Shown: positions 44,965 to 56,517, numbered from the stretch's first letter. The stretch is DNA of 64,000 bases from Symbiodinium sp. CCMP2592 (GCA_905221615.1 CAJNDT010000001.1:3945729-4009728); one strand, 5' to 3'. The notes: a model not told the origin generated them from the sequence alone. Program-made: numbers and translations.

Positions 44965-45757
44965 GTAAAGTTCCCACAGCCCAGGTCCTTCGAAATCGTT
45001 TGCTTTGTCCCTGGCGAAGCACCACCTGCATTGCCAGATGGGGAGGAGGATCCCTTCCTTCCTGAGGACCTCTGTGCAGCGGGCTCAGGCTGGCAGCTTC
45101 CGGTTACGATCCTTGTGCGACAAGTCTGTTGAGGCCCTGATATTTACAGTTCTTCTGAACTATCTGCGTCAAGGAGGGTGCTTTGCAGAGTTCAGTGGCT
45201 GGGATTCACCTCTCCTCTGGTTCAGGTTCTGCGGAGATTGCACTCGGGCTTGGAGCTTCAGGGCTTCAATGGACTTGGAAAGCCTCAGAGGGGTTGAATG
45301 ACGATGCGGCTTGAATCCTATAGGAATCGGTTTCGGTGCTTTGCACACCGTTTGCCCGAATACCACGGTGGGGTCATTCTTCTCAGAGCACCTTGCGCTC
45401 GAGACACCTCTGTCGCATCACTTTTATATCTTGGCAGCACAACATAACTGGAAACCCCAAACCGCGAACCCTACATCCAAACAGTACCTCCCAGCCTCCT
45501 CCGAGTTTAACCTCCAAGAGTGATGGTTGAACCCATCTAGAACTTAGCAGTTCTTTAACCTGTTGGGTATAAACACCCCAAAGGTTAACCTTTAGTTCCC
45601 CTTTGTATACCGGACAACCAAGGGAAGAATCCTTCTTCCCAGGTTCCTCTGGTGCTTCGTCACCTTGGTCAACGCCCAGTGCACACGGGCTTCTGGGGCT
45701 TGAGCCTTAGGATGTGAGGCAGCCGCAGAACCCAGAAACTTTAAATCCTAAGACAAG
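44965..45757. other. No recognisable gene
   Basis: Mixed sequence with a 98-codon plus frame (45005-45301) and other short ORFs lacking recognised domains. Confidence 0.45.
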
Positions 45758-45857
45758 CCCTAAGCCCTAAAGCAGAGCTAGGCCCTATCAGTCATCGTTG
45801 ATCCTGGCCCTAAACCCTAAAACGGAGCTAACCCCTATAAGTCGTCCTTGGTCCTGG
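45758..45857. repeat. 50-bp tandem duplication containing CCCTAAA units
   Basis: CCCTAAGCCCTAAAGCAGAG... and CCCTAAACCCTAAAACGGAG..., each ending in GTCCTGG or ATCCTGG, repeat with a 50-bp period and about ten differences. Confidence 0.75.
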
Positions 45858-46605
45858 GATCGGAACTCTGGAGGAGCTCCTGACAGGACTCTGCGACACT
45901 CCTGTGCTTCCTTCTGCAGGGCTCCATTCAACACCTTGTAAAGCTTAAAGGCTGACCAAGATGTTTCCCATAAAGTATGATGTTAGTCCGTTTCTCTCGG
46001 CTTAAAGGCTTCACTACGGCGCAGACAGAACACTCGCATGTGTGATCGCGATCCCCAGAATAAACAACCTACCCTGACAAGACTAGTGCAATATGGGAAG
46101 ACCCACATCCAAAGGTCATCATGAGCTTTGATAAAGCCCATCAGCAAGCTGCAGAGTCACCGCATTCTCCAACCCAGCCGTATGTACAGAACTACCGAAG
46201 GCTTCTCTGCTCGGCGGCCGTACTAAAAGCACAAAGCCCTGCAAGCACTTTAACACATCCGCCGCTCCTGAAGTGTTGGATGCAGATCCTGGGCCTCCTT
46301 CGACTCAAGCACCACAGAACATCCTGCTGTCCGACCGAAGGTCTGACAGCCTCTGGCCCGGACCGGGATGGCAGCTCGTTGTCTTTTAGAGGGCTCCGGT
46401 TGAGCTACGCAAGCGACGATGTGTTTTGTTAACTCATATTTCACACGGCCGGAACCCTGAGCGATCCACACACACAGACACACAGAGGCACGCACATGCG
46501 CGAATGCATACACGTACATGTGAGGTCCGCATGCAAATGTAGGAATGAATGAACGAATTAGAAAACGAGTGCATGCATGGATCAAATGGCTGGATGGCGA
46601 GATTA
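45858..46605. other. No recognisable gene
   Basis: A 103-codon ATG frame (46121-46432, +) is ordinary in composition but has no recognised domain. CACACACAGACACACAG lies near 46469. Confidence 0.45.
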
Positions 46606-46637
<32 letters not shown>

Positions 46638-46671
46638 ACGGACGGACGGATGGATGGATGGATGGATGGAC
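46606..46671. repeat. Three-step tetranucleotide array (TGGC)n(GGAC)n(GGAT)n
   Basis: About seven TGGC, three GGAC and five GGAT units follow one another in register, each differing from the previous unit by little. Confidence 0.9.
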
Positions 46672-47561
46672 GTTCGTGCCGGCCTGTCTGTCTGCCTGGA
46701 TGCATGTGTCTTTGCCATGAACAAATGCAGAGTAAGTATGAGTGTATGATTGAATGCATGCGTGCATGCATGTGTGTATGTATGTAACTCTTGTACGTCA
46801 TGTGTGCCATGTATGTATAAACGGACGTTACAAATGCGCATTACACTGTCATTACACGGACATTACAAACAAGCATGAACAAGCGGCGGCTTATCATCGT
46901 TTTGGATTTATCCAGGTGTCGCCTGTGCGGGCAGGCAAGTCACTTGTGGGCTCGGCACTTCGTACTCATGCTGTTGGTTCAACTCATCTCAACACATGAC
47001 TTTTAAGTTCCGGGTGCTCTAGCTGCAGGGATTTTGCGGGCTTCCACGGCTCACACAAACACAAAAAAAGAGAAAGGCCTAAAATTGAAGCTACCGCCCA
47101 CGACTCAACTTTCAAGGCTCAAAGTTTGGGAGCTGAGCTTTAAGGTTCAGGTTTTAGGGTTGAAACGAAACTATGGACGTTGACGGAAGTTTAGTTAGCA
47201 GGTTGGCTGCTGGCCAACGACCATGGAGTGACAGTCGCTAGGATGTCTGCAGAGTGTTTGAAGCAGCTGAGTCGGTCTCACACATGAGCTTCGCTTTGCG
47301 GGATAGGGGTTTCCAAAAATGCTGGTTATGACGCTTGTGTGACTTCAGACCATCTTGGAACCAGTAGATTTCCGGTCTCACAGTGGGAAACTCCTTCGAA
47401 GGACGGCCTCCTTGGCACAGGGCAAGGAAGAAAAGAGAGGAATCGGAGGTGGAGGAAGCTCCATATAGGTTAGGTTCAGGGTTTAGGGGTTACAGGGCTT
47501 GCAAGAAAGCTCTAGAATGGTTCGAAGCAGGCACTATGAAGTTTCGAGAGTTTTGCGCTGA
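46672..47561. other. No recognisable gene
   Basis: Mixed sequence with GCATGCATG motifs near 46755-46775. No domain recognised. Confidence 0.45.
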
Positions 47562-47666
47562 ATTTGCCAGCTCCGGCCCCAAATCTCAAGAAGTGGCAGC
47601 CCCCAATCAATCTGTTCCCCTTGGGCTTCAAGGGTTCGTACTGGTTTGGTGTCAAACGAGGCAGGC

Positions 47667-48311
47667 ATGGTCCTCGACACTGCTTTCGGGATTCGTTCGG
47701 CAATGGGGTTGTCAACTGCCAAGAGTCGCTCTTCGCCCCATGTGCTTCGAAGTCTGCCTCAAGGAGTGTCGTCTACCGCACGGATCCGAGATTCTGTACT
47801 TTCCATGTTCATGTCTGGTCTGTTTAAGGTCGAACTGGCCGCCGAACCCATCTGCCGGCAACTTAATTACATAGATTTCTGGTCTAGCCTGCCGAGACAG
47901 AGCTCCGCTGCCCTTGGAGCAGTGACAAGAAGCTGTCCATCGCTGTGTCAACGGTTTGCAAGAGAGATGCTCCCCTTCCCACATCCGTCCCAACAAAAGA
48001 TCCCAATCGTGACTTGGTTGGTTTCTAGAGGCGGGATCAGAGCAGGGAACTGGTCAACTTCAGATGCCCTGCCGATCTGGTCAGCCGCGAATAGGCGTTC
48101 TTCGGTTAGCCTGGCGGTGTCCCTCGTGTGCATGCTGGCAGGCAGCATGACTCATATAACATACCCCGGCGTCCGACCGCAATTGGAACACCCGCTCGAC
48201 TTTCTCGAAAGGAGCAGGCAAGCACTGTGTAAGGGTGTCACGGCACGAGATTTCCTTCTTAAGCGACAAGTTCGTGGTACTCCAGTCCCGGTCTGTCCAG
48301 GTGACAAATAG
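47667..48311 (+). CDS. Candidate protein-coding ORF, unknown function
   Basis: A stop-free stretch of 250 codons (47562-48311), with 214 residues from the first good ATG at 47667. It holds no microsatellite and no foldback element, and composition is even (for example MVLDTAFGIRSAMG; PQLEHPLDFLERSRQALCKG). A moderately hydrophobic stretch lies near the C-terminal third (SVSLAVSLVCMLAG). A random open run this long is expected roughly 0.04 times in this window, so coding is plausible, but I recognise no domain. Shorter frames oppose it on the minus strand (for example ATG at 48148). It may be one exon of a larger gene. Confidence 0.32.
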   Translation: MVLDTAFGIRSAMGLSTAKSRSSPHVLRSLPQGVSSTARIRDSVLSMFMSGLFKVELAAEPICRQLNYIDFWSSLPRQSSAALGAVTRSCPSLCQRFAREMLPFPHPSQQKIPIVTWLVSRGGIRAGNWSTSDALPIWSAANRRSSVSLAVSLVCMLAGSMTHITYPGVRPQLEHPLDFLERSRQALCKGVTARDFLLKRQVRGTPVPVCPGDK

Positions 48312-48982
48312 TACTAGTGTACCAGAGTCGAAGCACATCGCTACACAGGTCTGCCAGGTGTCACCGAGGAATCAGCCGGCCGGTGCAGACCTCAACTGCC
48401 AGAGATTCGGTCGTTTGGACTTGAAAGGTGATGGGAGCTTAGGTATAACGCCGGTTCTCGAATAGAGCTTGTTGTAGTATGCTCATCTTCCCTTCCCGGC
48501 CATACAAAATTGGAACCTTGCTGTGCAGAGCTTGTCAAGAAGCACCCAACATCCCTTCCTTTCTCCATCGCTTGACAGAAATTCAGGGCCATGTGAGGGA
48601 CTTTTCATGATAACTTGATCTAGCCATCTGGCTCTTCAGCCGCAGGAAATTCTTTGCCCTGACGATCGTCAGACTTGGCAAGCCGACGAGTTGAGTGTCG
48701 ATGGCGAGTGATGAGTTTGGGACCCCCGATGCTTCCAGTGCTAATATCGATCCTTGGACCCAGGGTCGGCAAGCTCAATTTAAAGCTAATTGAACTTATG
48801 ATCTCTTGCGAGTGTGCACCTCGAGGTGCCGCAGCTGAGCAGGCAGTGACGCGCCAAACGGTGGTAAGGCCGGGAGTGTTTGGTGACGCGGGTTGAAGCT
48901 GTTCTGTGAATAACAGCTGGGTACCTTCAAGCTTTTTGATATCGTAAAGCTAGTGTGATGAAGAGTCTCTGGAATCTGCATT
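48312..48982. other. No recognisable gene
   Basis: Mixed sequence between two candidate ORFs. Short frames only. Confidence 0.45.
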
Positions 48983-49210
48983 ATGGCTGCGTGGACCAAG
49001 GTGAGCCTTCCGGCCTTCCTTACAGTTGGCTTTATCGTTGCCAGCTTGCTTGAACTAGATGCACAAGCATTCAACATCGGAAGTTTCAACTGTGTGTACC
49101 TCTGGGCAACACAACGCCCTGTGTTGCGAGGCCAAAACGCAATCTTCGTCAAGAAAAAGCTCGGCGGTGTGAGCTTCACATACCCTGGCACATTCAGCCC
49201 GACAACCTAG
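48983..49210 (+). CDS. Candidate small membrane or secreted protein
   Basis: An ATG-initiated frame of 75 codons. A short polar N-terminus (MAAWTKVS) precedes a hydrophobic segment (LPAFLTVGFIVASLLELDAQ), then a basic/aromatic C-terminal half (RGQNAIFVKKKLGGVSFTYP). The 3' part uses C/G-ending codons consistently, as in an expressed gene. It could be a single-pass membrane protein or a signal-peptide protein. I recognise no family. A 131-codon minus frame overlaps, and the length is within chance. Confidence 0.25.
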   Translation: MAAWTKVSLPAFLTVGFIVASLLELDAQAFNIGSFNCVYLWATQRPVLRGQNAIFVKKKLGGVSFTYPGTFSPTT

Positions 49211-50604
49211 ACTCTACAGACATTGTAAATGACGTCCGTAAGCCATCGATCCAACTCTGAACCTGCACCCGGAGCGTTGAGCCCTCGGGGTTTCGAGATA
49301 AATGCAGAGAAAGTCGTGGCGCCAGTTCATTTCCCAGAGCATCAGGACAAGATGAAAATCCAAGACAGAAACACGCGAAGACAAAGCTACTAGGTCTCCG
49401 TGTCCCGACAGCCTGAAACCTTAAGTCTTTAAACCCCGTAACGGAAGTACACCAGGACTTTTCCGCTAGGCCCACGGCCGCAACAAGTAGGTCTTCGACA
49501 TCTTAGGTCCTAAGCAATATATTACTCTCTCAGTCAGGCAACCTTGAGCCGATTGCCATAACCCCATTTCGGAAGAAAACACAGGTCGCATTCCGCGCCG
49601 ACCGCTGCGTCGGCCCAGCCAAGGTCCGCAAACGAGCGATATGCAGATATACAACAGTATTCGTATGGTTGTATCACTACGGCCCCCACGAGGATGACGT
49701 CTACTGAGGCTACCCACCGCGTCCTCAGACATTTCTGCTGGTTTCAATAGCCTCCTCCTCCTCCTCCTCCTCCTAGTCATGGTCAGCATCAGCATTGAAT
49801 GAATTATCTTCTACTCTACAACATCATCACGATGATCAACATTAGCAGTATCCTCGTGTTCATGCTTTTAACAGGATGCTGTCGGTCTGGCGGAGGCCTC
49901 GACAAGAGCGAGCCGTGCTGAAAGTGGAGGTAATGCCATACGCGGGGGGTCCCGGCTCGTTTCAGCGCTTTGCCAGGATCAGACTTGAGGATATCTCGTA
50001 TGGGCGGACCTGTCGCTTCAGTACAAGATGAACACTGATCTTTGGGACGTAGCGCGCCGAGTGGCGGAGGCCCTGCAGCTACAGCCCTTATAACGTAGAC
50101 TTCCCTTCAGCGTTGGCTAGATGGCTAAACCGCAGAATCTCTTGCATGCACCCCCTGCAGCGGTCGGTTGTATGGAGCAGCAAGGCCGCATTCCGCAGAA
50201 ACACGGAGACCAAGGCCCAGTCGCGCTCAAAGCTCGTGGCCCAGAGCCGAGGGCTTGATAAGCCCTTGCTGCAGGCAGGCCGATTACCTGCTCAGAGAGA
50301 ATGACTGAAGACATCGAAAGGATTGGTTGCTGCACAGATGTGTTGATCGTGACAGGGCATAGAATAGCAAGGGTAGACGCACTTCATCGCAGTCGAAGAG
50401 GCAGTCGCAGCAAGCCTGTGAGCGCCATAATATCATAGCAGCAGCAACGGTAGTTGGTAGTGGTATGTCGTCGTCGTCGTGGTGGTCGCAGCATCAGCAG
50501 GCAGCAGTAGCAGTAGTTGTAGTCGCCGTCTGTGCAGTAGTTGCAGTAATCGCAGTCCTAGCGGTAGTCGTAGTCGTAGCCGTAGTCATCAAGTAGTAGA
50601 AGTA
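49211..50604. other. No recognisable gene; (CTC)n patch
   Basis: CCTCCTCCTCCTCCTCCTCC at 49752-49774, ATCATCACGATGATCAAC near 49823, and GTAGTTGG/GTCGTCGTCG DNA from 50440 leading into the large microsatellite. Confidence 0.5.
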
Positions 50605-51067
<463 letters not shown>

Positions 51068-51073
51068 AGTAGT

Positions 51074-51211
<138 letters not shown>

Positions 51212-53074
51212 CAGATGGATGAAGGAGGTATAGATACGTTCTGCAACAATTTGTATCGGTCGCATTGGCAGAGCCGTGCCAGAATGTTCTCCTTGGCGCG
51301 TGTTCCCTGGCTCGTTTACACTTCAACGATCTCCAGAACTAGATGCTAATCGAGTCTTCGTGGTAAGCCCTGCTTATCATCACAGCACCAGCAACCTGGT
51401 CGCCTATAGCTCCCTTGCAGCCTTCACGGCAGAATTCGCAAGCTGCCGCTGCACAGGCACCGCCCATAGAGTTTCCGCGGCCCACGCTGGTCTCCGAGGT
51501 GTGGGAAGTTCGGTTGTTCGTGGCGGACTCACGGTAATTACTTGCAGTGATACTGGACGAAAACTGAATGCTTGCACTTGCAGCTGGTCCTCCCAGTCGT
51601 AGTCGTGCTCGTCTAGCGTCACCATCGCAGCTGCAGCCCGCGAAGGAGAAGCAGTAGTCGAGGCAGCAGTTCACAGTGGGGATTTGGTTGAAAGATGGAC
51701 GGGAGGTCAAGGCCATCGGTGGTAAGATGCTGTCGCAGGTCTCCTATGTTCCCGTGCTTGCCGAGCCCTGTGCCGTCCACAGCATTGCGTGAAACGATGG
51801 AGAAGAAGAGATCCATCTCCTACATCCTCCTATTCAGTTCCTGAGTCCTCAACCCTAGATTCCTAGATCTTGAACCCCGGACCATCAGACGGAACCCCTA
51901 TGTTGTTTAGGCGTTACGGATGTCGGAGTCGTGCCGGTTTTTGAGAATTTGAACATGGAGGTCAATCCATGACTCAGCCTTGTGCGTCTCACAGTTTCGA
52001 CAAGCATCCTTATCTTCACGAGAAGCAACATGTATCAAGTTGTCAAAGGTGGCTGCAGCTACATTGCCGCCGGGGAGTCCGAACAGGTGGGGTTGTGGCA
52101 TGGACACCTGACTTGTTACAGTCTGCATTTAGGTTCGTCCGAAGCACCACAACAATCTTTCTTGACGGCACTTGGTTACACCTCAATTTAATAACGCTCA
52201 ACTTGCAACGAGACTTTCAGGATTTATTTGGGTGAAGAGGATCGAGCCTGACGGACCGAGCAGCATTTCGTGCGAGAGCTCTGCCCGAATAACTGACCTC
52301 TTCTCAGCATTTCAATACCCCCAAGCATTGCCGTGCCTACGGCACGATCCAGACCGATGGGTCAAAACATCACCAAGAAAAACCTCGACAAAGCACTACC
52401 AGTCAGCCATGCAATCCACAATCAGACCCTCAATGCAGTTGGATTCCGTCACGTCGACCTCACGGAAACGTAGGCTTTCTGCCCAAGGCCGGCGCATGAT
52501 TTCCTTGATCACAAGGCAGAACTTACAGCAACACAGTTTTCGAACTCCTGAGAGCCTGGGAGGATCCCACTTGCTTGATCCAGTCGCCGCGGCCGACGAT
52601 CGCACCTTTGCTCTGTTTATTTGCAGCCTCTTCCCGTTTAAATGCCCCGTCCCGCCGACATGCATGTATTTACTTATGTATGTTTGTTTGGAAATACGCA
52701 GAAGGAAGTAGGTGTATGTAGCAGTCACGGAGCACTCTTTCAACTGGTAATGGCATTAATGCTACATCTCAACAAGAGAGGATGAGCACAACAGTAGCAT
52801 CCTTGCCAGAACAGGGTCACACCAATCGTGATGCTGCCTTTCCAACACCAAGTGGCTTACTCGTAATAATATAGACGCCGGACCAGAATTGTGACAGGGA
52901 CGCGGACCGGAAGGAGCAGATCCGCTGTTTGTGTAGGCGGGTTGGTAGGGGTCCCAAGACAAGCAGGCCCATACTATCCCATCTTTGTTGGTTGTTGTTT
53001 TTTGTCCCCAGAATTCCTTATTTCCAATCGATATCCCTTAGTGATCCATGGCGAGCGTTTTGGCGTGGCGTTAT
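51212..53074. other. No recognisable gene
   Basis: Overlapping frames, the largest 179 codons (52172-52711, +; TTG start) and 125 codons (51339-51716, -). None has a recognised domain, and such lengths are expected about once by chance. Confidence 0.45.
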
Positions 53075-53183
<109 letters not shown>

Positions 53184-53257
53184 TGTTGCCCTCGACACTC
53201 CGACATCGTTCCCCAAACATACTTATACAGCCTGAAGCCAGCAACTCAGAAATGTAG

Positions 53258-53410
53258 TCCCCAATCCCAAGCCCGCAAGCCTGGACATACTCGCCATGGC
53301 TTTGGGATGCGACCGTATTTGCGCGACCATGGCAAGGATGGCACGTGGTCGTCTTCGCGCTCTACGCTGACGGTGCCACGGAGGTCGAAGCCTGCGTGGT
53401 GTACTTACAG
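53258..53410 (+). CDS. Possible exon, unknown protein
   Basis: An open plus-strand frame of about 50 codons, Trp-rich (WTYSPWLWDATVFARPWQGW) and then hydrophobic (HVVVFALYADGATEVEACVV), ends at TTACAG|GTAACT, a plausible donor. The frame stays open to 53560. No ATG precedes it in frame, so it would be an internal exon. I recognise no family. It lies about 1.1 kb upstream of the PPR gene on the same strand. Confidence 0.15.
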
Positions 53411-53560
53411 GTAACTAATTTGTTGAATAAGATACTCAGCTTGCGTATCGTTGGCGCGGAAGTGGTGACTGCAGGCTGTGGTAATTATTGCTGCGGAGAC
53501 GGGAAGAGGTTTGCAGGCTTTGTAAAGGTTCCTCTCCCTGTGTCGGCTTGGATACTATGA

Positions 53561-53939
53561 GGGTGCTCGGGGACGAGTAGTGATTGCATGCCTTGAATCT
53601 CGAATGTTTTTTGGATACTGCTGCGCACCTGATGCGCTGCCATCTGCTTTGGCTAGACAAGAAGCCCCTTAAAATCCCAAGGGCTATGGCTACAGCGGCT
53701 ATACTTACCCGACTTGCCCCAAACGGGAAACAAAACCACTCAAAGCCCCAAAACTATTTCCCACGACTACACGCCGGAAGCGTCAAACCCTGAACGGAGG
53801 CCGTGTGCTATCAGCACCCAGGATGAAGTGACTAGCCGGGGCCTCTGCGCATAATGTGTGGGTCGGAATACTTAGGAATGGTATCCCCTTGTAGTCGATA
53901 AAAGATTGTATAACTGACTAGATGCAAATATGTAAACAC
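53561..53939. other. No recognisable gene
   Basis: Mixed sequence with a 69-codon frame (53584-53793, +) and no other signal. Confidence 0.45.
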
Positions 53940-54012
53940 TTATATATATATATATATATATATAATAACTATATATATATATATATATAGATAGATAGAT
54001 AGATAGATAGAG
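53940..54012. repeat. Compound microsatellite (TA)n(GATA)n
   Basis: Two TA runs followed by about six GATA units. Irregular TATACA DNA continues to about 54085. Thirteen consecutive C follow at 54123-54135. Confidence 0.95.
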
Positions 54013-54545
54013 ACTGTTTTATAAATACACATGGACATAACTATGTATATACATATACGTATATATGTATATATGTATACATACACGCAGTCACGCGCCC
54101 ATTACGATATACTGACGATAAGCCCCCCCCCCCCCACGTCATTAGGCTGTCCTGCTGGAAGCTTGAGGGCATATGCCAGGCCGATAGCCCGATATGTTTG
54201 CGGGCAGCAATCACAGACATGGCCGTATTTCACATTCCATCATTGCTACCCCCCTGTCAGTTAGCCTGTGCCGGCTTGCTTGCCTGCTGTGACTTTCTAG
54301 CTTCGGATCTAGCAGGTTGGGCTTCAGGGTTGCAGCAGACGTCGGCACTGTTCATGCTGGAAGGCGACAGGGGGTCTTCTGTGCCTTCTGCTCCAAGATA
54401 GATTCACCCGAAAAGACAGTCTACATGCTATTCAAGACAAACCCTTGCACTTGTTGGCAAGCAGCTCTCTCATGCATCCAACAAACCTGGAGAGCGGCGT
54501 TTGAGCAAGTCATTTGTTGCCAGCCTCCGGGGGCCCAGTGCCACG
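54013..54545. other. Upstream region of the PPR gene
   Basis: The PPR frame stays open upstream to a TAG at 54399 but has no ATG there. CCTCCGGGGGCCCAG at 54524-54538 ends in AG seven bases before the start codon and could serve as a trans-splice acceptor. I find no intact spliced-leader relic and no TATA box I would trust. Confidence 0.35.
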
Positions 54546-55538
54546 ATGACGGTCAAATGTCGGATGCTGACAGCTCTTGCTGTACTGCTGGTATGTTGGC
54601 CACACGTCTGTCGAGACTGCCTGGCAATGGGGAGGCAAAAGAACCTCAAACTACTTCGAGAGCGCGACGGCTTGGCAATTCCGTCAAAGAAAAAGTTTTT
54701 GCCCATAAGCTCTTCGGGAGCCCGTGTGGTGACGGCAATTTCTGATGCAGTTAAGCGAGGTGATTGGCAGCAAGCTCAGCGTTTGTATTCGGCGTACAGT
54801 GGTGCTGAGATCCAAGTTTTTGTTGCGGCCATGGATGCAGCTATACGTTGTTCACAATACAAACAAGGTGCCAGCATCTACCGAAAGCTTTGCAGTCTGA
54901 ACATCAACCAAACGGCGCCAGCTTTCACAAGCGCTCTGAAGATTCATTCAAAACTGGGCCAGGAACATGCTGTTCGTGAGATTTGGGCAAGTGCAAGGCG
55001 AGAGTGTGACCTCGATTCCCCACTTGTGGCTGCACGTATTTCCGCAGCCGCCGCAGAAGGAGATGTGCAAACAGCAGCTCAGGTTCTGGATGAGATGAAC
55101 GAGAGTGACATTGCAATAAATGTTGGCCACATATCAGCTTCCATTCGAGCTTGCTGGCGAGCCGAAGGAAGTCACCATAATGCAGCGAAGTATTTGTTCG
55201 GTCTGCACAAGGAACTAGGTCTGCAGCCAAACGTTATTACGTTTGCATGTCTGCTTGGAGCTTATGTGACTGCTCTCCTTGAAGACATACGTGGCGCCTA
55301 TGCCGACATGAAGAAGTTGGGTATTTCACCAAACACTGTTTTTGCTGAAACGTATCTGGTGACTGTTCTTCGGAAGCCCAGTGAAGCACGGAAGGATCGG
55401 GAGATGCTCATTGAGTTGCAAAAGCGCTCGCCCGACCGCATCGCTGCTGCTCAGCAAGCCATCTCTGACTTCAAGGCTGCAGGAGTCTCATTGTCAACCT
55501 TGAGTGCATGCATCGATCGAGTCTTGCAGAAGCTGTAA
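54546..55538 (+). CDS. PPR repeat protein with N-terminal signal peptide
   Basis: 330 residues from ATG 54546. Helical-pair repeats of about 33-37 residues follow one another from about residue 58 to 295: 58-90, 91-122, 125-158, 159-192, 193-229, 230-263 and a weaker one from 264. The clearest ends are ELGLQPN and MKKLGISPN, with ITFACLLGAYV and QVLDEMNESDIAIN typical of pentatricopeptide helices. PPR proteins bind organellar RNA and act in its processing, editing or stability. The N-terminus has a hydrophobic core (MLTALAVLLVCW, residues 7-18) and then a basic/Ser-rich stretch (to about 58). That suits a bipartite plastid-targeting leader, where import goes via the ER; mitochondrial targeting is less likely. 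The gene has a single exon, with no foldback element inside. A longer frame to 54501 exists only with TTG. The PPR call is firm, targeting is inferred, and the RNA target is unknown. Confidence 0.85.
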   Translation: MTVKCRMLTALAVLLVCWPHVCRDCLAMGRQKNLKLLRERDGLAIPSKKKFLPISSSGARVVTAISDAVKRGDWQQAQRLYSAYSGAEIQVFVAAMDAAIRCSQYKQGASIYRKLCSLNINQTAPAFTSALKIHSKLGQEHAVREIWASARRECDLDSPLVAARISAAAAEGDVQTAAQVLDEMNESDIAINVGHISASIRACWRAEGSHHNAAKYLFGLHKELGLQPNVITFACLLGAYVTALLEDIRGAYADMKKLGISPNTVFAETYLVTVLRKPSEARKDREMLIELQKRSPDRIAAAQQAISDFKAAGVSLSTLSACIDRVLQKL

Positions 55539-55693
55539 CCTCGAGCACTCACAGCCAACACTGTGAACTGGTTGCCACGCCTGCTGAGCCTCTTCTCGAA
55601 TGCTCTGCTGCAATTCAGCCTGATGAAGCGGAAACACTCACGACAGCTGGCAAGCGAGATGTGCAAGGATTTTTGACATTGCAGCCTGCCTAC

Positions 55694-56087
55694 TTACATC
55701 GGGTGTACACTGTGCCTGGACCTTGTAGGTAGTGTACGGTGTCTCTTGTCAAGAGGTGCACGTAGATGGTCCACGTCGTTGTCGACGTGGTCTCCACGTC
55801 GTCCAAGCACGTCAGCAGCCCTCATGTCCTCGCCCACGACTCCGACTCTAGAACCCTCCGTCCTCCTGTAATCCAGATCGACCTGCAGTTGGGAAATTGT
55901 CCGTCTAGACTGCGTTAAAGCTCCAAATGCGCAAGCCAGAATGCAAACCGTACCTGCCACCAGAGCAAGAAAACAGCTCCGGTAAGGCCCATACTTGAAC
56001 TCTGGGGGCTCCGATGCTTCGACGATCGCTGTGCCCGCAGATCCGAGGCCACGGGATGGGTAGTTATCAAGCGTCAGGCTCCTTTCT
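55694..56087 (-). CDS. Possible 3' exon of a membrane protein, convergent to PPR
   Basis: A minus-strand frame open from 56125 to TAA at 55694 (about 143 codons). An acceptor-like CCCTTAG lies at about 56088, and there is no upstream ATG. The predicted exon gives a polar N-terminal part (SLTLDNYPSRGLGSAGTAIV), one strong transmembrane segment (CFLALVAGTVCILACAFGAL), then a charged tail rich in Arg and Asp (EDMRAADVLGRRGDHVDNDV). This would be a single-pass membrane protein with a long hydrophilic C-terminus. The stops of this frame and the PPR gene are 155 bp apart in convergent orientation. I recognise no family. The sequence looks coding, but the length alone is not decisive. Confidence 0.3.
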
Positions 56088-56296
56088 CTAAGGGTTATGG
56101 GTTTGGCAGGTTCTGGGTTTCGAGGTTAAGGGTGAGTATTGGGCACAGATTTAGGGTTTGGAACCTGGGCGTGACGGTTTGGACCTCGCAGGAGGAGGCG
56201 TGCACCCTTTGAACCCAAACCCCGTGGCCCTCAGCCGACAAACCCTCTAGGCACCGAAAAGACCCAACCCTACCCCCCGGGATCCGAAGAGCCGAA

Positions 56297-56435
56297 TATA
56301 CATATGTATGTATATATATATATATATATTATACCATACTGGATTTATATACATGTATGTATGTGTGTCTGCAAATACTTATGTATGTATGTGTACGTGT
56401 GTGTGTGTATGTATATATATATATATATATATAGT
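56297..56435. repeat. Microsatellites (TA)n, (GTAT)n, (GT)n, (TA)n
   Basis: TATGTATGTATATATATATA at the left, ATGTATGTATGTGTACGTGT in the middle and a TA run at 56411-56433, ending 13 bp before C element 7. Confidence 0.9.
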
Positions 56436-56445
56436 CTATAGTCGT

Positions 56446-56517
56446 TATAAGGGTTCCTCATTATTTTTTGGTACATCATGCCCTCAACATCCGATTCTGA
56501 CTATTGAGGCCCCTATA
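56446..56517. mobile_element. Short foldback element, family C, copy 7, shortened
   Basis: About 72 bp. TATAAGGGTTCCTCATTATT at the left and TGACTATTGAGGCCCCTATA at the right. It is directly followed by CCCTAAACCCC telomere-like DNA (56517-56553). Confidence 0.55.

Noticed and set aside
46250-46841. 135- and 186-codon minus-strand ORFs
   Set aside because: They cross the tetranucleotide array at 46606, giving ProAlaSerGln-type repeats. No domain.
52172-52711. 179-codon plus-strand ORF
   Set aside because: TTG start, no domain, and about one such frame is expected by chance at this composition.
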